A stretch of DNA of 64,000 nucleotides from Anisus vortex (lineage: Eukaryota > Mollusca > Gastropoda > Planorbidae): the NCBI GenBank assembly GCA_949126835.1, contig OX421499.1, forward strand, positions 25,098,990 through 25,162,989, read 5' to 3'. A program made the position numbers and the translations under genes. Shown piece after piece: positions 56,677 to 64,000 of this stretch; position 1 is the stretch's first letter, and each line of letters begins with the position of its first letter. The notes under the pieces were generated by a model. That model was given only the letters and a program-made list of their open reading frames with translations, was not told the DNA's origin and did no database searches.

Positions 56677-59610
56677 ATGTTGTCTGTGACACAAATTCTA
56701 AATAGAGTTCCAACTGTGAACAGGAAGAAGAAATGCTTGGCTTTTGGTGTCTGTTTCTTCATTTCCATCTACCTGTTCATCCACTTTAGAAGTATCAAAA
56801 ATTTTGCGGACAAGTTTATAATGAGGACTTGTGATAATGAGCAGTCCAGAGAAATTGTTACACAAATTGTAAGTATGCAATTATTTTGAATTTTTTAAAA
56901 AATAATATAAAGTACTAGATCTAATACTAAATGTAAAAGAATAAGTAAAAGTACCTGGTACCCTTAGGACCAAACTAATCATAGGGCTGGTGAAGCAGAG
57001 CATTCACCAGTTTCTGTGGACACGGCATACGAGGGGATGTGTGGCCAGCACAATGCCCAGATGCCTTTACTTTACCCCAACCAGTGTCAGGTACCCATCA
57101 GAGCTGGGTAGACTCAGGGACACACTCAAGTCCCGAGAAAAAATCCTAGCCTGCACCAGGATTCCAACCCAAAACCTTTGGATCACCAGTCGAACAATCT
57201 GCCGTTCGGCCACCGTGCTCCATAAATGAAAAAAAAAAAAGAAGTAATCATAATGTTAAAAACGATTATTGTATGAATAATAGTGCCCTTCTAAAGAGTC
57301 ATCACCATTATATACATTTGTCATTATACTGCAATATAATGTATATTTTGATTATTTGTTTAAGAAATATGACTTCTTACATTTATTACAAAATGCAATT
57401 TTTTTTTTTTTGTTTGTGAGAAGTTGTTTAAGTCAAACATAATAATTATATATCTAAAAAATACATGAAAAAGCATAATTTAAAAACAAAATGAAGTAAG
57501 CCTAGCCTATGAATAATACATTTTATGTAGTTGAAAATACAAGACTAGATTTAAAGCACAGATAATGGTAGGAAACAATAATATAGAAGGAGTGGCTTTA
57601 TATATGTAATGTAATTATTTTTTGTTGCAAAATTGTATTAGGTAGGCAAATAGAGTAATTTAACCTTTTTTCATTTTTATGGGTTGAATTGTTTGTTTCA
57701 GTGCTCGTTGTACAAGTCTGGCGAAGTGGACGGTACTTTATGTGAGCCCTTATGTAAAGCCTATCAAGTGACATTTACTAAGTGCCTTAATTACAGGAGT
57801 GGCAAATTTGTTATCCAGGCAGAGTGCAGTGATATTTGCGTTCCCAGAGTGACGGTTTCCGCCGTGTTGAAAATGAGCCGAATAAATGAGGCAAGTGTAA
57901 AGGATCATGTTGATTCTATTGGCTTAGAGCTTCTACGCTTGGTGAACAGCAACATCCAGACTATCCTGGGTCAGATGAACTTGCGTAACTACACCCTTAC
58001 AGCAGAAAGCCTGTCTATCATCACATCTGATCTGCTCAAATCCGAGTATGGGTTTCTGAGTAGAGAAAATGAAAATGTTCTCCACAACCTCTGGGGTAGC
58101 GACTACTACACAAAGTTTGTTGGGACACTTACCTCATTTGTGAATGCTAGATCCTTTTGGTCTGTTGTCAAGCAAAATGAATTTAGGGTTTCAAGAATGT
58201 TTCAAAACTGGGAGGTGTTCCCAAAAATTTATGCCTTCTGTGGGCCACTTTACTTAGCAGAAAATATTCCATCACTAAAATCTATTGACAAACTGCTTCC
58301 AATTTTGAGCCGTGAGTTCCCACCATGGTCGGAGAGGGCCATCCTGGCCAAAAGGATTCTCAGCTTTGTGAAAAAAACGGACGAGATGGAGCACCCTTTG
58401 CATTTCTGCGATATCAAGTCTCCGCACTTTGGTTTCACACTTGACAACACTGTGAGATTCATTGATGCAGACTTAGTGATAGCCGATGAGGCTCTGAGCA
58501 CAAGGCTGAGTTCACTCAAGTGTGTGAAGCATGAAGACTGTGCTATCTATGACTGTCAGGGTTGGTGCAACTCCACCACAGGTCATTGCAGTAGGATGAG
58601 AACTAACAACAATCTGCAGGTAATTTCCAACTGTTCCTTTTTTTTTTCCTTTGATTAATTTGTAGCAACTTTAAATTTTGATCACGTAAGAAGGGGCATG
58701 TTAGCCGAGCGCTGTTCAGCTGGCAATCCTAAGGTTCTGGGTTCTAATCCCGGTGCAGGATAGGATTTTTTCCCAGGACTTGGGGGTGCCCTTGAGTCTG
58801 CCCAGCTCTGATGAGTACCTGTCACTAGTTGGGGTAAAGTAAAGGCGGCTGGGCATTGTGCTGGCCACACATCCCCTTGTATGCCGTGGCCACAGAAACT
58901 GGTGAATGCTGTTTCACCAGCCCTATGATCAGTTTGGTCAGAAGAGAACTTCACTTTACTTAAGAAGCAATATATTAGCAGCAACTAAAAGTTGGATTAT
59001 GTTTCACGGGAACAGCAATACTGAAACTGTATGGCCATTTCATGACTTACTAAGGTTCAATTTGGTCATTCCATGACTAAGATTCAAACCTTGGCCATCC
59101 CATTACTAAGATTCAAACCTTGGCCATCCCATTACTAAGATTCAAACCTTGGCCACTTCATGACCAAGATTCAAAACTAGGCTGCCATGCAAGCTGACCC
59201 AAAGATACTTTATGCCATTATTCCATTACCAGGACTGTAATGCTTGTTTATTTTAATTGCTATCTAAAATAAATAGCCTCGTATATTATTTTATTTCATC
59301 AGATATATTATTTTTCTCTTAAGCATTTAGATTTCCTCGAGTAAAGTAATTTTTTTCTGAATCTCTACATTTTTTTTCAAACATTTTGTTTTTCTAGTTA
59401 GTATGTGCCAAGATTTTCCGGAGTGAGATCATTTCTGCATACGGAGGTCTTTTAAGGTTGCCCCCCACACATATTGCCACAAAGTTAACATCTCTCGTCA
59501 ACCATTGCGCTGATAATGTGTCGCGAGATGCCACAGGAATAGCTCTGATGAAACCAGATGTTACAGTCTTATTGGAGTTACTCAAGTACTTGGATGAGAG
59601 TTTGAATTAA
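56677..59610 (+). CDS. DIPK1: FAM69/DIPK1 family protein, divergent kinase-like ER membrane protein (3 coding exons)
   Basis: Coding exons are 56677-56868, 57702-58619 and 59398-59610, all phase 0 with GT-AG introns, giving 440 residues (vertebrate DIPK1A/B are about 430). A tttcag acceptor at 56651-56656, 20 bases before the ATG, implies at least one upstream non-coding exon. Residues 1-19 are cytosolic and basic (NRKKK), followed by one transmembrane segment (about 20-37), so it is a type II protein with a luminal, Cys-rich body. Potential N-glycosylation sites include NYT and NST. HFCDIKSPHFGF (D301) and VRFIDADLV (D319) resemble the catalytic-loop and metal-binding motifs of protein kinases. 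Cysteine pairs follow in CVKHEDCAIYDCQGWCN. Family members sit in the ER, and their substrate and activity are unproven. Which vertebrate paralogue (A, B or C) it corresponds to cannot be decided by eye. Confidence 0.92.
56950..57222 (-). mobile_element. SINE family S copy in DIPK1 intron 1 (antisense)
   Basis: On the minus strand: gccgaacggcagattg (box A region), a degraded box B (ggttggaatcc), ggctaggattttttctcggg, gtagactcaggg-type body and the 3' end ggtcctaagggtaccaggta. It lies wholly within the first intron. A clean TSD was not identified. Confidence 0.8.
58694..58960 (+). mobile_element. SINE family S copy in DIPK1 intron 2
   Basis: The text ggggcatgttagccgagcgc, ggttctaatcc, ggataggattttttccc, aaggcggctgggcattgtgc and the 3' end ggtcagaagagaactt. 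The short repeat taagaag flanks it (58687-58693 and 58961-58967). It begins 74 bp after the exon 2 donor. Confidence 0.85.
59050..59190. repeat. 29-31-bp tandem repeat, 3-4 copies, in DIPK1 intron 2
   Basis: The step actaagattcaaaccttggc then catcccatt is repeated, with diverged outer copies (gactaagattcaaaccttgg; gaccaagattcaaaacta). Confidence 0.8.
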
Positions 59611-61467
59611 CAAGGTTGACATTTGTTTTTTTGTTTTTTAAATTGTTTATAACATTTCAAGTCCATATTCTTAGGCATATTTCATTTGTTATGAGCTCAT
59701 TATAAAAAGTATCAAGATATTCTCTTTTTATGCTTATTTACTTTGATGTTATAGTAGAAATTATCAGTAATGAAAATTATAAATCATGTGTAGTTTTATA
59801 TCAACCAGGATTCCATTGGCCGGAAAAGTTATTTTTAATGTCCTGAAATTCTGGAAATATTCTAGAATTCAGATTTTTCTCCCAAACCAAAAAGTTGCTA
59901 ATATTTAACTACACCTTTTCCTGTGCAATGTTTGGTAAAAATTAAAAATAACAACAACTAAAAACATTATACTACTAAAACTATAGTGTTTTTGTGGTCA
60001 CTATAAAAAAAAATACCTCCTTATGACCGGGCCTGGTAAGCTTCTGCTGCAGTAAAATGTTAAATCGGCTGCTGGGATGAATGCTGGTCACTGATCTTAC
60101 ATAATATATTGTAACTGTTTGTGAGTAATTCCCAGTGTCACTATAGATTTGTTTTTGCATTTATATAGCCTTAAGCCTACTTTATATTAATCATTATAGG
60201 CATAGAAGAGAAAAACCCAGTAGTTAAAAAAATACAGTCGCACAACCACTTTGTGATGTCTGGGGATATTAAATCTAAAAAAAATCAATAATACTGGGAT
60301 CTAAGATGTTTAAATTTAGTAGCAGATTGGATAATAAAATTAGATTATTAAGTTCCTAATGAATTTACAACCTCTAAAAAGATTTTTTTTTCTCTATAGA
60401 CTGCTTTGCCAATGCATTTGTTTTCAGTATACTAGTTAATAGTTTTAAAAGAATGAAATGCAATAAGGCTTAGTTTTTAGACACCTGCCTCACTTTTCTT
60501 TTTCCTACTTTTTAAAATTGTTTTTTTCTCCATGTATAAGCATCGGACACAAAAATCTTCTAAATAGTGTGATAGTCCATAACATATAAGATATCTCATG
60601 GGGGGGGGGTAGATGCCTGAATCCTAAACTTAAATACAGGTAACAATAATTGGAAAAACATTGATTCTTATTAGAAAAATTGTGTTCTAAAGCTTAGTAT
60701 TAACTTTTTCTCTGCACTATTCAAAGAGGTTGATTAGGCATGTGCTGCTTTATTTTTTTATATTTTACTGCTAATTAATTATTTTTTTAACCTAGAATCA
60801 TATCATATTATTATATTTGCGATGTTTGTTTTTTTTATTTCATCATGGTTGAATTATGACATGAGAGAATATTTTCTTTGACTTTTTTTAAAACACTTTT
60901 TATATTGAGGCACATGACCTTCGAACTCACTGGTCTGGTGGCAGTGAGCTCTGACCTTTCAACATTCTGCCTGCCTCCTCCACTCCCCTGTACATCATGC
61001 AGACAAGAACATCACTTGTTCCCACACCCTGCCTATTTTTACAAACAATTTATGAAATTTTGACCCAGTCACAAATTTGGGGAGGAAAAAAATTAATTTG
61101 CATTGTCACCAAGAAAGTAAAAAATAATTTAGTTTTCATTGTTTTAATAAGCTGGAAAGTTTCATGTGACAATAATATCTTGCATTTACAAAATATTCTT
61201 TTAAAATTAATTAAAACCCTGAACTGAAAGTAAAATACTTTTCTTGTACCAAAAATGTCAAATGGGCCAAGTAGGCATGTTTCTTAACTAGTTTAAGTAA
61301 AGTAATATGACATTGCTTTTCTAATTTTTTTTTAATCAATGCTGATTGCAAATTTTCAGTCCATTATAAGAAAAATATTTCATGTTATTACAAAAATTCT
61401 AAATAGGACAAGTCTGTCTATTCCCCACAGCAGCTTTACATGGTTTGAAGGAAGAAACAAACCAGGT
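59611..61467. other. 3' flank of DIPK1-like gene, no further gene recognised
   Basis: AT-rich. It presumably includes the 3' UTR; an aataaa at 60333-60338 is one candidate signal among several AT-rich options. A G run lies at 60601-60609. Open frames near 60878-61227 have no family signature. Confidence 0.45.
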
Positions 61468-61482
61468 CAGTCTGGATATTAA

Positions 61483-61699
61483 AAGTAAAGTACCCATTGG
61501 ACCGAATTGATCCATAGGTCTGGTGAAGCATTGTTCACTAGGTGATTGTGTGGTCAGCACTATGCACAGCCACCTTTACTTTACCCCAACTAAGGTCAGG
61601 TACACCAAGTACTGGGAAAAAATCCCGGCTCCACCAGGATTCGAGCCCAGGACCTTCGGATCGCCAGTCAAACGCGCTTCCGCTCGGCTACTGTGCCCC
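61483..61699 (-). mobile_element. SINE family S copy with 15-bp TSD
   Basis: The duplication cagtctggatattaa / cagtctgcatattaa (one mismatch) is at 61468-61482 and 61700-61714. On the minus strand: gggggcacagtagccgagcg, ggatcctgggctcgaatcc-type box B region, an internal deletion of the ggctagg section, aaggtggctgtgcatagtgc and the 3' end ggtccaatgggtactttact. Confidence 0.88.
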
Positions 61700-61879
61700 C
61701 AGTCTGCATATTAAGAGACTTTTAAAGCTAGCAAACTTGTTCTATGTTAATTTTATTTACTAGTTAGTGGTAAATGGTGATTTTTTTTCTTACTTCTTAT
61801 CATGCCAAAACTGAAATTACTGCTAGTAAAAACAAAATACGTTTGCTCCATTGGGGCTACTTAAGCAGTGTTCACAATT

Positions 61880-61985
61880 CTCCATTGCATACATACTATC
61901 CCTAACTAGTTTCATGTACCTGTCTTAGCTGGGTAGACTCAGGGAAACACCCTCCAGACTCGAGCAAAAATCCTGCATTTTTTTT
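61880..61985 (-). mobile_element. SINE family S fragment
   Basis: The text gtacctgtcttagctgggta and gactcaggg with actcgagcaaaaatcctgca corresponds to the middle of the SINE body on the minus strand. Neither end is present. Confidence 0.55.
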
Positions 61986-62032
61986 ACCTGGTTTCCAATA
62001 TGAGAACAATTCAGAAATGCAGTCTGAGCATG

Positions 62033-63160
62033 CTTCTGCTAGATCATTTGTCTCCAATTGTTACGGCTAGACCATTAGTCTTCAATTGTTATGGCTAGAC
62101 CATTTAGTCTCCAATTGTTATGGCTAGACCATTTAGTCTCCAATTGTTATGGCTAGACCATTTAGTCTCCAATTGTTATGGCTAGACCATTAGTCTCAAA
62201 CTGTTATGGCTAGACAATTAGTCTCCAACTGTTATGGCTAGACCATTAGTCTCCAACTGTTATGGCTTGACCATTAGTCTCCAACTGTTATGGCTAGACC
62301 ATTAGTCTCCAACTGTTATGGCTAGACCATTTAGTCTCCAATTGTTATGGCTAGACCATCAGTCTCCAACTGTTATGGCTAGACCATTAGTCTCCAACTG
62401 TTATGGATAGACCATTAGTCTCCAACTGTTATGGCTAGACCATTAGTCTCCAACTGTTATGGCTAGACCATTAGTCTCCAACTGTTATGGCTAGACCATT
62501 AGTCTCCAACTGTTATGGCTAGACCATTAGTCTCCAACTGTTATGGCTAGACCATTTAGTCTCCAATTGTTATGGCTAGACCATCAGTCTCCAACTTTTA
62601 TGGCTAGACCATTAGTCTCCAACTGTTATGGTTAGACCATTTAGTCTCCAATTGTTATGGCTAGACCATTTAGTCTCCAATTGTTATGGCTAGACCATTT
62701 AGTCTCCAATTGTTATGGCTAGACCATTAGTATCGAACTGTTATGGCTAGACCATTAGTCTCCAACTGTTATGGCTAGACCATTAGTCTCCAACGGTTAT
62801 GGCTAGACCATTAGTCTCCAACTGTTATGGCTAGACCATTTAGTCTCCAATTGTTTTGGCTAGACCATTAGTCTCTAACTGTTATGGCTAGACCATTAGT
62901 CTCCAATTGTTATGGTTAGACCATTAAGTCTCCAATTGTTATGGCTAGACCATTAGTCTTCAATTGTTATGGCTATACCATTAGTCTTCAATTGTTGTGG
63001 CTAGACCATTAGTCTTCGATTGTTATGGCTAGACCATTAAGTCTCTAGTTGTTATGGCTAGACAATTAGTCTTCAATTGTTATGGCTAGACCACTAGTCT
63101 TCAATTGTTATGGCTAGACCATTAGTCTTCATTTGTTATGGCTAGACCATTTGTCTCCAA
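62033..63160. repeat. 28-29-bp satellite array, about 40 copies
   Basis: The unit is atggctagaccattagtctc then caactgtt. Variants are caattgtt/caactgtt and ccattagtc/ccatttagtc; the extra T makes 29 bp. Variants cluster: the caactgtt type dominates 62200-62870, while caattgtt dominates both ends. The array resumes at 63707 after an inserted element. Confidence 0.95.
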
Positions 63161-63706
63161 TAGAGCGTTTGCAATAGGCGGAGCTTAAGTTTTTTAGTGA
63201 CAAAATTTGTAAATAGAAGCCAATTGAGGAACAAATATGGTGAAGTTGTTTCTTTATCATTCCAAATTAGGCTATCCACCTAAAAAAAAGGAGGTAAATA
63301 GTAGTAGATCATCTTCCTAGTACAAGAGAAAGCCTGACATGGTATTTTTCCAACGATTTTCAACATTTTATGCCCAATTTATTCTCTTCATATCCGACCG
63401 GTATGTGTTGCAATTGAATTCATTTTATTTACATTATTGATGTCATTGCGAGTAATTGTAATCGTTCGGTACAACATTAATTATATGTATTCCCCTATTT
63501 AATAGGCTCACATCGTCTATGATCTATGTCTATGACAATAATAGGCCTAATACAGCTTAAATCTTAATAAGACTTAAAACACAAAACATCATTTAAAAAA
63601 AAGCTCAAGCCTATATGAAACTTTATTAATACAGCGGCCATTGTACACCACTACACAAAGTAAACAAAAATCACAAGCCTTTTGTCACGTGATTGCAAAC
63701 GCCCTA
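63161..63706. mobile_element. Inverted-repeat element inside the satellite
   Basis: The ends tagagcgtttgcaat and attgcaaacgcccta form a 15-bp inverted repeat with one mismatch. The element sits exactly between satellite text tctccaa and ttgttatgg, so the insertion point within a repeat unit is known. A TA at each end could be a TA target duplication (Tc1/mariner-like) or part of the element. Non-coding; it contains one TAGGCCTA. Confidence 0.8.
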
Positions 63707-63805
63707 TTGTTATGGCTAGACCATTAGTCTTCAATTGTTATGGCTAGACCATTTGTCTACAATTGTTACAGCTAGACCATTAGTCTCCAATTGTTATTGC
63801 AAGAC
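63707..63805. repeat. Distal part of the 28-bp satellite
   Basis: Three to four further units of the same array continue after the inserted element with the caattgtt variant, then degrade (ttgttacagctagacc, ttgttattgcaagac). Confidence 0.9.
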
Positions 63806-64000
63806 TGAAGGCAATATTAAGCTGGAAGCCTCATCTGGCATATTTTGCGAACAAATATATATATTTATATAGGCTAACAAGTCCAAAAGGTTTTGCTTGA
63901 CTTAATTATTTTTAGCTAAAGCTAAGTATGACAATACTCTGTATCCCAAAATGAATGATGGGGAAAATAGTGTACAAAAAGTGCTTTTGTTGTGCCATGA
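63806..64000. other. No gene recognised
   Basis: Anonymous sequence to the window edge. Confidence 0.4.

Noticed and set aside
62033..63160. Possible CRISPR-like array
   Set aside because: 28-bp units are head to tail without spacers; it is a satellite.

Overview
This is eukaryotic DNA, most likely from a mollusc and plausibly a gastropod. That assignment is an inference from its make-up, since no species marker is visible. The sequence is AT-rich. It holds two intron-containing animal genes, both on the + strand, in a large background of transposable-element debris, minisatellites and GATA-type microsatellites. There are no operons and no CRISPR arrays, and I see no intact tRNA or rRNA gene.

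Genes. (1) 38120-43848 is a five-exon gene for a 345-residue RING/TRAF-type zinc-finger protein of the CYHR1/ZTRAF1 family. A compact promoter-like CCAAT plus CRE pair lies just upstream. (2) 56677-59610 holds the three coding exons of a 440-residue FAM69/DIPK1 family protein, a type II membrane, cysteine-rich, kinase-like ER protein. Its 5' UTR appears to be spliced on from further upstream. Both gene models join with consistent reading phase and GT-AG junctions. Nothing suggests that the two genes work together.

Layout. 1-3.4 kb: anonymous DNA. 3.4-8.1 kb: a SINE, a 36-bp minisatellite, GATA-like repeats, and a 2.2-kb satellite of 46-bp dimers built from a 23-bp monomer. 8.1-22 kb: hAT-like fragments, SINEs, LINE tails, minisatellites, a long GATA array and a stack of nested insertions (17.6-19.3 kb). 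23.2-26.0 kb: a nearly full-length DNA transposon with terminal inverted repeats and a transposase-like gene broken only by in-frame stops. 26-37.6 kb: several short elements with clear target-site duplications, broken LINE reverse transcriptase, and a compound microsatellite. 38-44.2 kb: the ZTRAF1-like gene. 44.2-47.9 kb: AT-rich DNA without visible genes. 47.9-56.6 kb: a dense run of DNA transposons (two hAT, one Mutator-like, one 11-bp-TSD element) and an antisense LINE. 56.6-59.6 kb: the DIPK1-like gene with a SINE in each intron. 59.6-64 kb: flank, SINEs and a 28-bp satellite interrupted by a short inverted-repeat element.

The most unusual sequence-wide signal is the palindrome TAGGCCTA, found 24 times where base composition predicts less than one. 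Eleven of these copies lie within 3.5 kb (51.5-55.0 kb).
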